From Vibrio fortis (GTDB lineage: Bacteria > Pseudomonadota > Gammaproteobacteria > Enterobacterales > Vibrionaceae): a stretch of DNA of 64,000 bases. The translations under genes were made by a program, and so were the position numbers. The notes below the pieces were generated by a model, which saw only the letters and a list, made by a program, of their open reading frames with translations, was not told the origin of the DNA and did not search any database. The DNA lies in assembly GCF_000695685.1 (NCBI RefSeq), contig NZ_JFFR01000013.1, forward strand, positions 62,001 through 126,000, written 5' to 3'. Within the stretch, counting starts at the first letter, position 1; each line of letters starts with the position of its first letter. Positions 35,706 through 45,244 of the stretch are shown one piece after another.

Positions 35706-36596
35706 ATGATCTCGATTGAGCAAGTTACCTGTTTCACTACTGTTTACGAACTTCAGAGCTATAGCGCAGCGAGCGTTCAACTCAACAAAGCTCGCTCTAC
35801 AGTGCGTGAGCGTATTAATGCATTGGAAGATTTAATGGGGATTGAGCTTTTCACTATTGAAGGTAAGAAAGCACAGCCTACAAGTATTGCCCATCGGCTT
35901 TACCCTCGCGCTCGCTTGCTGGCTCGTCAATCGTTAGAATTTGAAAATATTGCCTTCTCAGCTTACAAAGGCGAATTAAGTCGAATCAGCATCTACCATG
36001 ACTCTTCAACGCCAGTTCAACTACTCTCACTCATTGATAGTAGCGTTAAACAAAAGCACAACGAGATAGCGATTGATTGGTTGCAGAAGGATAGAAATGA
36101 GAGCTTAAAACGTGTCGAAGACGGAGACGCATTTATCGCGATCATGCCTGGGCTTGGTAATCTCCACCCGACTTCAGGTGTGGGTAACATCAACTTGGGG
36201 ACTTGTGAGTTAGGGCTGTTCACAGCGCAAAGATCTTCCCTACCCAATCACCCTATATCGATAGCGGAATTAAGTGTTGAGCTTCAACTTATCACTGAAA
36301 ATGATCGTTCAAATGGGCTGCGACACACTAATGTCAGCTGTCATAGCGAAATAGTCTCCAGCAAAACACTGCTCATCGAGAAACTAAAGCAATCCGGTTG
36401 GACAGTATCCGCAAAAGCGGACATGCAACCCTACATTGATAAGGGAGAGATCAGACAGCTGAATCTCATTGAAGCGCCAGAGCTGATTAGGCAAGATTGC
36501 GTTTTGTTTTATAACCTCTCCTCTGAAGCCTCTGAGCTAGAGTCAGACATCATCGCAACGATTGCGCAAATTGCGAAGAATTACCTGAAGAGATAG
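35706..36596 (+). CDS. LysR-family transcriptional regulator
   Basis: A 296-aa protein with an N-terminal winged helix (SYSAASVQLNKARSTVRERINALEDLMG, broken by conserved turns, about residues 18-45) and a divergent effector domain. GGGTGAG precedes the ATG. It is divergent from the serine hydrolase gene and probably regulates it. Confidence 0.87.
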   Translation: MISIEQVTCFTTVYELQSYSAASVQLNKARSTVRERINALEDLMGIELFTIEGKKAQPTSIAHRLYPRARLLARQSLEFENIAFSAYKGELSRISIYHDSSTPVQLLSLIDSSVKQKHNEIAIDWLQKDRNESLKRVEDGDAFIAIMPGLGNLHPTSGVGNINLGTCELGLFTAQRSSLPNHPISIAELSVELQLITENDRSNGLRHTNVSCHSEIVSSKTLLIEKLKQSGWTVSAKADMQPYIDKGEIRQLNLIEAPELIRQDCVLFYNLSSEASELESDIIATIAQIAKNYLKR

Positions 36597-36652
36597 AAGC
36601 ACACTCTTTTAGATGTACAGGCACCTTGGCCATAGACCACCAATAACGAAAA

Positions 36653-36675
36653 GCGACCCACTCAGAATGGGTCGC
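36653..36675 (-). terminator. Terminator of the DoxX-pirin operon
   Basis: GCGACCCA/TGGGTCGC with a 7-nt loop and TTTT on the minus strand, 14 bp after the pirin gene. Confidence 0.78.
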
Positions 36676-36689
36676 CTAGGAACTCTTTG

Positions 36690-37385
36690 TTATGGCAGAT
36701 CAAACACCAGTGCCGTAACTGACTCGCTTGATTGGTTAGCAAATTTCAACTGATTCTGAGCTTCCACTTTAGCGCCGTCTCCTGCATCGAGAAGCACTTC
36801 ATCAACAGACAGCTGCCCAGTGACCTGATGAACATACACATTCCGGCCTTTGATAATCGGTAGCTCAATACTCTGTCCTGGCTCCAGGATAAGCTGGTGC
36901 AGAGTGGCATCTTGTTTTATGTGCAGGGTGCCATTACGACCATCGGGTGTTGCTATCGCCGTAAGGCCAGTGTTGTTACCGAAATCTTTCTGTTGGTAAC
37001 CCGGCTTATTGCCGACAGTATTTGGTTGTATCCAAATTTGTAGGAATTTTAAGTCCTCACTCTGTGAACCATTGTATTCACTGTGATAAATACCACTCCC
37101 GGCAGACATGAGTTGGAACTCTCCAGCAGGTAACGTTTGTACATTACCTTCGCTATCTTTGTGCTCAATCACACCCTCAAGGACGTAACTAATGATCTCC
37201 ATGTCACGGTGTCCATGAGTATCGAAGCCCGCGCCCGGCTTGACTAGGTCATCATTGATCACACTCAATGCCGAAAACCCCATGTGCTTTGGATCGTAGT
37301 AGTGACCAAATGAGAATGTATGTTTGCTATCTAACCAACCGAAATTTGCTGTTCCTCGATCGTTTGCATGACGTAGTGTGATCAT
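36690..37385 (-). CDS. Pirin-family protein (YhhW-like)
   Basis: A 231-aa double-cupin protein. The N-terminal cupin carries the pirin metal-ligand pattern DTHGHRDMEI with later Gln and His/Glu (SAGSGIYHSEYNG). The E. coli homologue YhhW has quercetin 2,3-dioxygenase activity in vitro; the physiological role is unclear. It follows a DoxX gene by 26 bp, a common pairing. Confidence 0.9.
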   Translation of the reverse strand: MITLRHANDRGTANFGWLDSKHTFSFGHYYDPKHMGFSALSVINDDLVKPGAGFDTHGHRDMEIISYVLEGVIEHKDSEGNVQTLPAGEFQLMSAGSGIYHSEYNGSQSEDLKFLQIWIQPNTVGNKPGYQQKDFGNNTGLTAIATPDGRNGTLHIKQDATLHQLILEPGQSIELPIIKGRNVYVHQVTGQLSVDEVLLDAGDGAKVEAQNQLKFANQSSESVTALVFDLP

Positions 37386-37411
37386 AATGATTTCCCCCTT
37401 CAGCTAGCGGT

Positions 37412-37855
37412 TTAAGCCAGCTTTTTAGCTATAGTTTCGTCAATGGCTGCTTTTCCTGCACCTGAGAACGCCAAAGACACACTCGCGGCCAGTAGCGCTA
37501 AACCAAACTCGTAGCCATTGTTTGACATGAAAAGGCCGTTTTCAAAATGAACCGCAAAAATTGCAACTAACATCGTTACCGCTAGTGAAGCCGCGGCTGG
37601 GCGTGTAAGTAACCCAAGAAGAATAAACAGGCCACCGAAAAACTCTGCGCTGCCCGCTAACAAGGCCATCAACACGCCAGGGCCAAGACCAATTGATGCC
37701 ATCCATTGCCCTGTGCCCTCAAGGCCATAACCACCAAACCAGCCAAACAGTTTCTGAGCGCCGTGTGCCATAAAGATAATGCCAACCGGTACTCGAAGTG
37801 CCAATGCACCAAAGCCAGCGTTTGATTGTACGAGTTTTTGAATTAATGCTTTCAT
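37412..37855 (-). CDS. DoxX-family membrane protein
   Basis: A 147-148 aa inner-membrane protein with four hydrophobic segments and the DoxX pattern RVPVGIIFMAHGAQKLFGWFGG near the N-terminus, split here by its conserved HGxQK. Two adjacent ATGs are possible; AAGGA is 7 nt before the second (37855), which I chose. Cotranscribed with pirin. An inverted repeat (TTCGA-N5-TCGAA, 37976-37990) lies about 120 bp upstream and may be an operator. Confidence 0.88.
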   Translation of the reverse strand: MKALIQKLVQSNAGFGALALRVPVGIIFMAHGAQKLFGWFGGYGLEGTGQWMASIGLGPGVLMALLAGSAEFFGGLFILLGLLTRPAAASLAVTMLVAIFAVHFENGLFMSNNGYEFGLALLAASVSLAFSGAGKAAIDETIAKKLA

Positions 37856-38154
37856 CATCTTGTCCTTAAAGTTGTTCGTTTAATATGAGGTCGCTTAACT
37901 GGTCTCCCTCAGCTGTTGGTAAACAGTCTAGGTGGCACTGCCAACAGAAAGAATCCGACAGTTTTGATGCATTAATTCGAATTTTTCGAACAAGATTTAT
38001 TGAACTATTTCTCCAATCACATCAATAATAAAAAATTATTATTAATATAAATTATGATAATTTCATTTAATCAATCTAACATCTTATTATTCTCTCCATC
38101 GAAGCGAAACGCTGAAAACAAGACAATTTATCTAGACAGATTTTGGAGCAGAAT

Positions 38155-38646
38155 ATGAAAATGAATCACGTTGGAATCATGGTTGGCGATATGGACAAAG
38201 CGGTAGAGTTCTACACGAAAGCGCTAGGTCTTCGCGTTGTAATGAACAACACTAAAGTGATGGAAGAGCGTGAGTCAGCAATTGGCCGTATGTGTATTGC
38301 TGTGTTTGGTGAAGGTTTCAAAGGTTTCAACATTGCCCACCTAGTAACATCAGATGGTATTGGCGTTGAGCTATTCGAGATGGTTGACCGTGAAGAACGT
38401 CATAACGTTGACTTCTCTCGTCTAGGTATCTTCCACTTCTGTTTGCAACTACCAAAAGAGCAGTTTGAATCAGCAATCAAACGTGTTGAAGAGTTTGGCG
38501 GTAAAGTGCGTATGGATATTCACCGTTACCACCCAGAAGACGAACTAAAACAAGCACAAATGGTTTACCTAGAAGACCCGTTTGGTAACTTATTTGAGTT
38601 CTACTCACACTCTTACGAAGACACATACGCTTCTGACTACGAGTAA
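38155..38646 (+). CDS. VOC-family (glyoxalase/dioxygenase fold) protein
   Basis: A 163-aa protein with paired beta-alpha-beta-beta-beta motifs; metal-ligand candidates are His4 (MKMNHVGIMV), His in GIFHFCLQ and Glu in LFEFYSHS. GGAG 6 nt upstream fixes the ATG at 38155. Members include lactoylglutathione lyases and ring-cleavage dioxygenases; the reaction is not evident. It stands alone, behind a very AT-rich spacer of about 300 bp. Confidence 0.85.
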   Translation: MKMNHVGIMVGDMDKAVEFYTKALGLRVVMNNTKVMEERESAIGRMCIAVFGEGFKGFNIAHLVTSDGIGVELFEMVDREERHNVDFSRLGIFHFCLQLPKEQFESAIKRVEEFGGKVRMDIHRYHPEDELKQAQMVYLEDPFGNLFEFYSHSYEDTYASDYE

Positions 38647-38769
38647 TCCTCTTACTCAGAGGTAAACAAGTTTTCAATGCCCATTAGCGACTATTGCTAA
38701 TGGGCATTTTCTTTCTTTGTCACTTTAACCCGCAACAACAGCGCAAATCTAAACGCGCCAGGTTACGAG

Positions 38770-39792
38770 TTATTGCGTCGCTTTCATCAGACCAAACAGA
38801 TCTTTAGGATTGCTCATACGTGGCACTAACTCTATTGTTTCGCCAAAGCCGAGCTGAGTAGCAAGATCATAGATATAACGCAGTACTGAAAGATCTTCGA
38901 GGGCAAAGCCAACCGAATCAAAGATAGTGACTTGCTGTTCACTTTCCCGTCCAATGCTCTTACCCGCAATCACTTCCCATAGTGGGTAAACAGGGTGCAG
39001 ATCTGGCAACTGTTGGATATCCCCTTCAACACGAGTTTGCGGCTCATGTTCTATAAAGATTTTGCCACCAAGCAATACATCAAGATGCAACTCGGTTTTA
39101 CCCGGACAATCCCCGCCCACGCCATTGATGTGCATACCCGGCTCAACCATATCAGGCGTCAAGATAGTCGCATACGCCTTATCCGCGGTCACCGTTGTGA
39201 CAATATCAGCACCGCGCACGCACGACTTTGCGCTGTCCGCTTTGATCACCTTTAGATCAGGGTAAGCCTCAAGATGCGCAGCTAGCTTATCCATCGCATC
39301 CGAATCGATATCGAAGATTCGCAGCTCTTTAATACCTAAAATGGCATGAAATGCGATGGCCTGAAACTCGCTTTGAGCACCGCAGCCAATCACCCCCATA
39401 GACTGGCTATCTTTTCGTGCCAACGCCTTAGCCGCCATCACAGAAGTGACCGCTGTACGCAGAGCGGTTGAAATAGTCAGCTCGGTCAGCAAGCGTGGAT
39501 AACCAGTCGCCACCTCGGACAAAGCACCAAACGCCATTACCGTCGAGAGGCCTTGATTTGGGTTAGATGGATGGCCATTCACGTATTTGAAGCCATATAG
39601 ATTATGGTCTGCGACTGGCATTAATTCGATAACCCCAACCTCGCTGTGCGCTGCGGTTCGAGCCGACTTATCAAACTCTGGCCAACGACAGAAATCTTGT
39701 TCCATATATCCAAGTAGATCAGCCATGAAAGTATCGGCACCTTGCGTATTCACTAGGCGGCCTAACGCTTGTACATCCAAAAATAGTGTCAT
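38770..39792 (-). CDS. Ornithine cyclodeaminase / mu-crystallin family protein
   Basis: A 340-aa NAD(P)-binding protein. GAGGAG before the ATG at 39792 fixes the start. The Rossmann motif is GVIGCGAQSEFQ and the marker GVGGDCPGKTEL is typical of ornithine cyclodeaminases, which convert ornithine to proline and ammonia; relatives act on other amino acids or imines. It is divergent from an Lrp-type regulator, a usual arrangement for amino-acid catabolism. Confidence 0.88.
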   Translation of the reverse strand: MTLFLDVQALGRLVNTQGADTFMADLLGYMEQDFCRWPEFDKSARTAAHSEVGVIELMPVADHNLYGFKYVNGHPSNPNQGLSTVMAFGALSEVATGYPRLLTELTISTALRTAVTSVMAAKALARKDSQSMGVIGCGAQSEFQAIAFHAILGIKELRIFDIDSDAMDKLAAHLEAYPDLKVIKADSAKSCVRGADIVTTVTADKAYATILTPDMVEPGMHINGVGGDCPGKTELHLDVLLGGKIFIEHEPQTRVEGDIQQLPDLHPVYPLWEVIAGKSIGRESEQQVTIFDSVGFALEDLSVLRYIYDLATQLGFGETIELVPRMSNPKDLFGLMKATQ

Positions 39793-39962
39793 CCAACAGC
39801 TCCTCAATCTCTTATTATTCCAATGCATACTGTGAATGGAGATAGTCTAGACGCGACTTAAGCCAACAAAAAGACAGAAAAGTGTACAAATATTTATCTA
39901 GAACTGGCATTTTGATAGCATCATTTATCAATATGTCAGTAAAAAACTATTCAGGAGAAAGC

Positions 39963-40391
39963 GTGAGCAACCTAGACGACAAGGATCGCGAGTTAATCGC
40001 TCTGCTAAGAAAAGATGCACGTATGCCAGTAGTTAATCTCGCCAAGCACCTGAAGGTATCACGCGCTACAGTACAAAACCGGATCAGCAAGCTGGAGAGG
40101 TTAGGCGTGATCCTCGGTTATACAGTCAAACTTAGCGAAGATACTGAGCAGAGTCAGGTAGAAGCAATCATTAGCATTTGTGTAGCGGCTAAGGATGAGA
40201 ACAATGTACTTAAGAACCTGCAGAGTTTTCCTGAGGTATTAAGCGTGTATCACACGAATGGAAAATGGGACCTGATAGCCAATCTACGCAGCCCAAATCT
40301 TTCAATGTTGGGTGGCGTGCTAGGCCGAATACGCTCTATCGATGGCATTGAGCAGACCGAAGCTAACTTGCTAATCAACAAGATATTCTGA
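39963..40391 (+). CDS. Lrp/AsnC-family transcriptional regulator
   Basis: A 142-aa protein started at a GTG at 39963 with AGGAGA just upstream; it begins VSNLDDKDRELIALLRKDAR as in other Lrp proteins. Winged helix at about residues 20-45 (VNLAKHLKVSRATVQNRISK), then a RAM ligand domain. Probably controls the divergent ornithine cyclodeaminase gene. Confidence 0.9.
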   Translation: MSNLDDKDRELIALLRKDARMPVVNLAKHLKVSRATVQNRISKLERLGVILGYTVKLSEDTEQSQVEAIISICVAAKDENNVLKNLQSFPEVLSVYHTNGKWDLIANLRSPNLSMLGGVLGRIRSIDGIEQTEANLLINKIF

Positions 40392-40585
40392 TCGACAAAC
40401 ATCATAACCCCCGACTAATCAGGACAACTTAGCTATGAATGATTATGTATCAGTGAGCTTGCTAGATTAGCAAATCATGAATAATTACAGGTATGGGAAA
40501 GATGGTGACAATATGGCGCGCGGTAAGCAAAACCGCGCCGGTATAAAGGTGTGATTTCGGTACGAACTGAGGTAGTTTCGTTGGC

Positions 40586-40801
40586 TCAATGCATCGAACT
40601 GCGTAGTTTGTCACTTCGAGCAAAAACAAACATTAAGATAAAACAGAAGAGCAGTAAAGCTGATGAAATTTGTAAAGTAAGCAAGCTTTCAGATACAAGA
40701 GGTAACGCCAATGAAAAAATGCATAGTGCTACAATAAACAGTTCGAAAGCAGCGCCTATAAATGAATAATTATGACGAAAAAGTGCCCATCTATAACTCA
40801 T
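40586..40801 (-). CDS. Small membrane protein of 71 aa, unknown function
   Basis: An ATG at 40801 has GGAG 6 nt upstream. The product (MSYRWALFRHNYSFIGAAF…) has two hydrophobic segments at about residues 16-36 and 41-61 and a basic C-terminus, so it looks like a two-pass inner-membrane protein. No family is recognised. The hydrophobic pattern and ribosome site argue against a chance frame. Confidence 0.5.
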   Translation of the reverse strand: MSYRWALFRHNYSFIGAAFELFIVALCIFSLALPLVSESLLTLQISSALLLFCFILMFVFARSDKLRSSMH

Positions 40802-40836
40802 TGATAACTCCATTATTGAGTTTAGTTAAAAAAAGC

Positions 40837-40854
40837 GAAGGAGCATGCTCCTTC
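40837..40854. terminator. Bidirectional terminator-like hairpin
   Basis: GAAGGAG-CATG-CTCCTTC is a perfect palindrome flanked by A7 on the left and T6 on the right. It lies just upstream of the 71-aa gene, so which transcript it ends is unclear; anything reading rightwards or leftwards would stop here. Confidence 0.65.
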
Positions 40855-40863
40855 ACTTTTTTC

Positions 40864-41417
40864 GAGGTTGATAAATCAACCCCAAGCTGAGTACTCACTT
40901 TACAAAATAACATAGTAAATATAAATGTTTAGATTCAAAAAGATAGACATTGAACATGTTGATGCGTCAATTTAAAAGTGGCATTTTCTGTATTATTATG
41001 ACATTGGTGAACATTCGTTCAAAAACAACCATACCCTTTGAGATTGATCGTTACCAATTTCCCTCTGAGCGATATTCGGTTTACAGAATAGCTCGGCAAT
41101 TTACTGTGTTTTTACAGCCCACGATCGAGCAGAGCTTGCTTTTCCCATTCTTAAGAAAGCCATATATCCACACATCATTCCGCTTACCAACACCCAACTT
41201 CCCACATTAGATTTATTAATGCGTAGTTTAGCTATCTATTGTTATTAACTGTTCGAATGGATCAATGTTCAGATTGATAGGTCTTTGCCAAAAACAACTG
41301 AACAGTGATTAGCAAATATGGTAGCCCGTTTAAGTTAGATGCACCAAATGTTGTAATAGTGTTAACATGCATCACCAAAAAAACTACAAACCGCCCTCTA
41401 TTCTTTGAGGGTTATAA
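40864..41417. other. Spacer before the chemoreceptor gene
   Basis: About 550 bp with no convincing gene. An 86-codon plus-strand frame (40950-41210) lacks a good ribosome site and protein-like composition. No repeats were noticed. Confidence 0.4.
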
Positions 41418-43070
41418 ATGAGGTGTAGCGTGAACTACTTATCAACGATGACTGTTCGGAACCGCCTAGCTTTTGGCTTTGGGGCCATACTAGCTCTAAT
41501 GACTCTGTTGACCATTTTAGGGATCCAAAAGGTTAACTCCATCGACAAAACGCTTGCTGAGATTACTGACATAAACTCAGTTAAACAGCGGTATGCCATT
41601 AATTACCGCGGCAGTGTTCATGACAGAGCCATTGCCATTCGTGATGTTGCAATCGCAAGAAACGTACAAGAAGTCATGTCGTTCGAGAAAACGATTCGTG
41701 AACTTGAAAGTTTCTATACCGAATCTGAGCAAAATATGGAAAGAATGTTGGCCAGTGGTGCTCCATTCTCAAGCAAAGAGCGTGACATTCTTGCTCGAAT
41801 AGATGAAATTCAAAAACACACTCTTCCTTTAGTTGAAGAAATCTTGACCGCAAAAAAAGACATGCAGCCAGTAACGGATGTCGTCCTTGATCAAGTCAGG
41901 CCGGCATTTATCACATGGCTAGATACCATCAATGAGTTTATTGATTACCAAGAAGCGGAGAACCAAAAACTCACACCTGAAGCGAGAATGGTTGCTGGCG
42001 GTTTCCAAAACCTCATGCTAATCCTTACTCTTATCTCTCTCATTGTTTCTGTCGTTATTGGAGTTCTTATTGAGCGCAGCTTCAGAAAATCACTGGGTGG
42101 TGAACCATTTGTTGCGCAATCGGCAATTAAGCAAATGGCGCAAGGGGATCTCACGAATGTCGCGTCCAACAATTATCACGGCAGTATTCTTGATTCGTTG
42201 TCTGATATGAACCAAAAGATAACCAGCATCGTCAAGAACATTATCGGGGCTTCAAATAGTCTTGCAGGTAAAATTGAGGATGTCTCCCAAGGCTCTTCTC
42301 AAGTACTAGAATCGGCGACTCACCAAGCGAGATTGACGCAAGAAACGGCTCAAAAGTTGGACGAACTGCGTCACAGTATCGATCAGGTATCCTCTATCGC
42401 GACTCATACAGAAGATAATTCAGAGATGACAGTGGAGTTTGCACTTAAAGGTCGTCAAGTAGTGAACGAGGCTGCACTAGAGATGGAGAAAATCTCCTCA
42501 ACGGTTAACACAACAGTGGAACAAATTGAGCGCCTAGAAGACAGAACGAAACAAATTGGTAGTATCGTCAACGTAATCAGTGAAATCTCTGATCAGACCA
42601 ACCTACTGGCGCTGAATGCCGCTATCGAAGCTGCCCGTGCTGGTGAATCTGGTAGAGGCTTTGCTGTTGTAGCCGATGAAGTGCGTAGTTTGGCTCAAAG
42701 AACCGGTGATGCTACCTCTCAGATCGCGACTATGATTAACGAAGTTCAAACCGAAACAGCTGCCTCAGTAGCCGCCATGAACACAACGCAGCCTCAGGTT
42801 GAAAATGGTAAAGCGCAGACTCAAAGTGCTTCAGAATTACTTCAAAATATCGAGCAGCAAGCCAATGACTCTCTCAAGAAAGTCAAAGAAGTCGCATTAG
42901 CAACGTCGAGTCAGGTAACGGTTGTTGGCGATATCTCACACGCAATGGGCGATATTTCACAAATGTCTAGTGAGTCAATTGAGCATATGCAGAGTAATGA
43001 TAATGCGACCAATGCACTGAATGAATTAGCTTCTCAGCTCAAGCAAGAAGTCGCTTATTTCAAGGTGTGA
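41418..43070 (+). CDS. Methyl-accepting chemotaxis protein
   Basis: A 550-aa chemoreceptor. One transmembrane helix near residues 15-35, a four-helix-bundle periplasmic sensor to about 195, a second helix ([19 protein letters not shown], about 197-215), a HAMP region, and a cytoplasmic coiled-coil with the conserved hairpin tip [25 protein letters not shown] 6 nt before the ATG at 41418 supports the start; a GTG at 41430 is possible. Ligand unknown. Confidence 0.93.
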   Translation: MRCSVNYLSTMTVRNRLAFGFGAILALMTLLTILGIQKVNSIDKTLAEITDINSVKQRYAINYRGSVHDRAIAIRDVAIARNVQEVMSFEKTIRELESFYTESEQNMERMLASGAPFSSKERDILARIDEIQKHTLPLVEEILTAKKDMQPVTDVVLDQVRPAFITWLDTINEFIDYQEAENQKLTPEARMVAGGFQNLMLILTLISLIVSVVIGVLIERSFRKSLGGEPFVAQSAIKQMAQGDLTNVASNNYHGSILDSLSDMNQKITSIVKNIIGASNSLAGKIEDVSQGSSQVLESATHQARLTQETAQKLDELRHSIDQVSSIATHTEDNSEMTVEFALKGRQVVNEAALEMEKISSTVNTTVEQIERLEDRTKQIGSIVNVISEISDQTNLLALNAAIEAARAGESGRGFAVVADEVRSLAQRTGDATSQIATMINEVQTETAASVAAMNTTQPQVENGKAQTQSASELLQNIEQQANDSLKKVKEVALATSSQVTVVGDISHAMGDISQMSSESIEHMQSNDNATNALNELASQLKQEVAYFKV

Positions 43071-43194
43071 TGACAACAACTGTTTACTCAGAAGTCTCAT
43101 CTAACGAATGATCGTTAGGAAGGTCAGTCAAAAAGGATTGGTAGGCATACCAATCCTTTTTTCTATATATAATCCACCTGTTCACTCGATAACA

Positions 43195-44244
43195 TTACAT
43201 CGTAAAGACAGGCGACATGCCGCTCTCTTGTCCATTTAGAAGTAGAGTTCCGATGACGATTAGTAACATTCCACCAAACAGCTGCAAGTAATGGCCGGCA
43301 ACTTTCCATGTTTCGTTACCGTTTTTATTACCTGCCGATAGATAACGTTTTACTAAGTGTTTTCCAGTAAGCGTCATTATGGCGATCAGCGAAGTGGTCA
43401 ACGCGGTGCCGACAGCCATCGCCAACGCACTCAATACGCCCATCCAATACATACCAACAACATTGGCAAACAGCAGTACCATAACCGCACCAGTACACGG
43501 TCTCACGCCGATAGTAACAATAATCCCGGTATATTCTCGTAAGGTTGAAGCTTTATTAATTGCCTCTGCGTCAGCGACATGCTGGTGGCCACATCCACAG
43601 TCTGCGTGATGCGTATGAGAAACTGGCTTTTGAATGCTTATCGAGTTTAAGGTTGGTGCTTGCATTGTCAGCGGTGACTGTCCACTCGTCGCCAGGTCAG
43701 TAATGGCTTTCACTTTGAGTTTAGGTTTACGCATAGTTTGATAGATATTACGCAGCGCTTTCCAACAGATCAAAGCACCAACAGCAGCAACCAAAGCAAA
43801 ACTCAATAAAACAAACATATTTGCTTTATCATTCACTACGCGCATTGAAGCGTTGAAGCCCCAAATCAAAACACTAACCAGCAGAATAGCAACCAATGCC
43901 TGCAGTAATGCGGAAACGACAGTAAGCACCAAACTCGCTTTAGCCTTTGTGGGATGCGTTGCTAAGTATGTCGAAACAATCACTTTGCCGTGTCCAGGTC
44001 CCAGTGAATGAAGCATACCGTAGACAAAACTAAAACCAATTAAGTAACTCCCTGCAACCCATGGTGAAGACTTTGCTTCATAGAGCAAATCAGCAAGTTG
44101 GGCGTTTACTTCTCTTTGCCACTGAATACTCGATAAAACCAAAGACGGCCACATTGTCCAAAGTTGATATAGACCAACAATAACAAGCAGTGCTGCGCCG
44201 GCACCGATCAGGCAGTGGTTTATTTTGAATTGACTTTTCTGCAT
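43195..44244 (-). CDS. NicO/RcnA-family metal transporter, possibly for zinc
   Basis: A 349-aa inner-membrane protein with about six to eight hydrophobic segments and the NicO signature HSLGPGHGKVIVSTYL plus the second motif GVRPCTGAVMVLL. A His/Cys-rich loop (SHTHHADCGCGHQH, about residues 208-222) can bind metal. The family is usually labelled nickel/cobalt, but a Zur-type box governs the operon, which suggests zinc. It lies 40 bp downstream of the DUF1007 gene. Confidence 0.85.
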   Translation of the reverse strand: MQKSQFKINHCLIGAGAALLVIVGLYQLWTMWPSLVLSSIQWQREVNAQLADLLYEAKSSPWVAGSYLIGFSFVYGMLHSLGPGHGKVIVSTYLATHPTKAKASLVLTVVSALLQALVAILLVSVLIWGFNASMRVVNDKANMFVLLSFALVAAVGALICWKALRNIYQTMRKPKLKVKAITDLATSGQSPLTMQAPTLNSISIQKPVSHTHHADCGCGHQHVADAEAINKASTLREYTGIIVTIGVRPCTGAVMVLLFANVVGMYWMGVLSALAMAVGTALTTSLIAIMTLTGKHLVKRYLSAGNKNGNETWKVAGHYLQLFGGMLLIVIGTLLLNGQESGMSPVFTM

Positions 44245-44284
44245 TGGATTAGCACCTATGATTGTTCATTTATAACCAACAACA

Positions 44285-44920
44285 TCACTGAGAATCGGTG
44301 ACTGTGGCACAGTTGAGTTTAATAGTTTGAGTAAAAAGCTGGCCTAACGTGTTATCAGGATCAGCATCAACCGATAGCGACATTGCGTAGCTCATCTGTT
44401 CTGGGGTTGGATTAGGTTCAACTAGATCCAGTGAGCACTGCCTTTCTAATTCAGGAGACAAGCTAACGTCGCTCTTAGAATCCCACGACATATCAACAAA
44501 GTAGCTCGGGTCAAAAATCAATAGTCGTAACGTATCTCTCGTCACCGCCTTAGGCTTAGACAGTGGTAGATCGAAAGTCATCACAAGTTTCGCTTTATCT
44601 CGCTTGAACTTAGCGTTCTCGGCGATGGCGTATTTTATTGGCGTTTCACCATCATAAAAGTAAGTGAAGTAGTGCTCATACATCATGTTATCTATGACTG
44701 ATGACGCAAGTTTCTTAAAGGTCTCTTCTTCACTCTCTGCGGCTATGTCTTCACCATCGAGCATGTACATAGAGGTCATGGCGTCAAACGACCACTCCAT
44801 CGACAGGCCGGTGATCATCCCACTCTCCCCTTCTATATGGGTTTTCATTTCAATCCAAGAGTGGGGATGAGCTTGTAAGCTAGGAGCCAAAAAGAGCAAT
44901 GCTAGACAAGAGAAAGCCAT
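44285..44920 (-). CDS. DUF1007-family exported protein, partner of the NicO transporter
   Basis: A 211-aa protein with a clear Sec signal when started at 44920 (MAFSCLALLFLAPSLQA, then HPHSWIEMKT). The frame extends to 45016, but that would place the signal 32 residues inside and nearly on the promoter. The mature N-terminal HPHSW is a likely metal ligand and is conserved in this family. DUF1007 proteins commonly accompany NicO transporters and probably hand over metal in the periplasm. Confidence 0.82.
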   Translation of the reverse strand: MAFSCLALLFLAPSLQAHPHSWIEMKTHIEGESGMITGLSMEWSFDAMTSMYMLDGEDIAAESEEETFKKLASSVIDNMMYEHYFTYFYDGETPIKYAIAENAKFKRDKAKLVMTFDLPLSKPKAVTRDTLRLLIFDPSYFVDMSWDSKSDVSLSPELERQCSLDLVEPNPTPEQMSYAMSLSVDADPDNTLGQLFTQTIKLNCATVTDSQ

Positions 44921-45031
44921 TCTTTTAAGGCGAGCATTCAACAAATGATTGATAAAGCGAGGCACTATGTGCAGAAAGGAGTAGATAAATAACAGGTAAG
45001 ATTTCATGGTTAACATTTACGGCTTTACATA

Positions 45032-45048
45032 TTGTTATAATATAACAA
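45032..45048. promoter_or_regulatory. Zur-type box upstream of DUF1007-NicO
   Basis: TTGTTATAATATAACAA is a perfect 17-mer palindrome around a central A and matches the core of the enterobacterial Zur consensus (TGTTATANTATAACA). It overlaps a likely -10 element, so binding would repress the operon when zinc is plentiful. Confidence 0.75.
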
Positions 45049-45133
45049 CCAAAGCCATGTTCACACCATTCATTCTCACGCGAAACGTAACGCGATATGA
45101 CAAAGTTAACTTTATTCGGAAGACCAAAACTAA

Positions 45134-45178
45134 AAAAGCCACTGATTTATCTTAACGTTAGATAAATCAGTGGCTTTT
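45134..45178. terminator. Long bidirectional terminator hairpin
   Basis: A perfect 19-bp stem (arms 45134-45152 and 45160-45178, loop TAACGTT) with A-rich 5' and T-rich 3' ends. It lies 66 bp after the 135-aa gene and upstream of the Zur box. Confidence 0.78.
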
Positions 45179-45244
45179 CGAATCACTTAAACCAAATGTT
45201 AAAGTGTAGAGCTCGCTTTGAAACCAGCATCAATTACATTGAAG

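Noticed and set aside
37976..37990. Inverted repeat TTCGA-N5-TCGAA before the DoxX-pirin operon as a firm operator
   Set aside because: Short, AT-rich surroundings and no regulator nearby; kept only as a remark under DoxX.
40950..41210. An 86-codon plus-strand frame before the chemoreceptor gene
   Set aside because: No ribosome site, composition like random AT-rich sequence, no recognisable motif.
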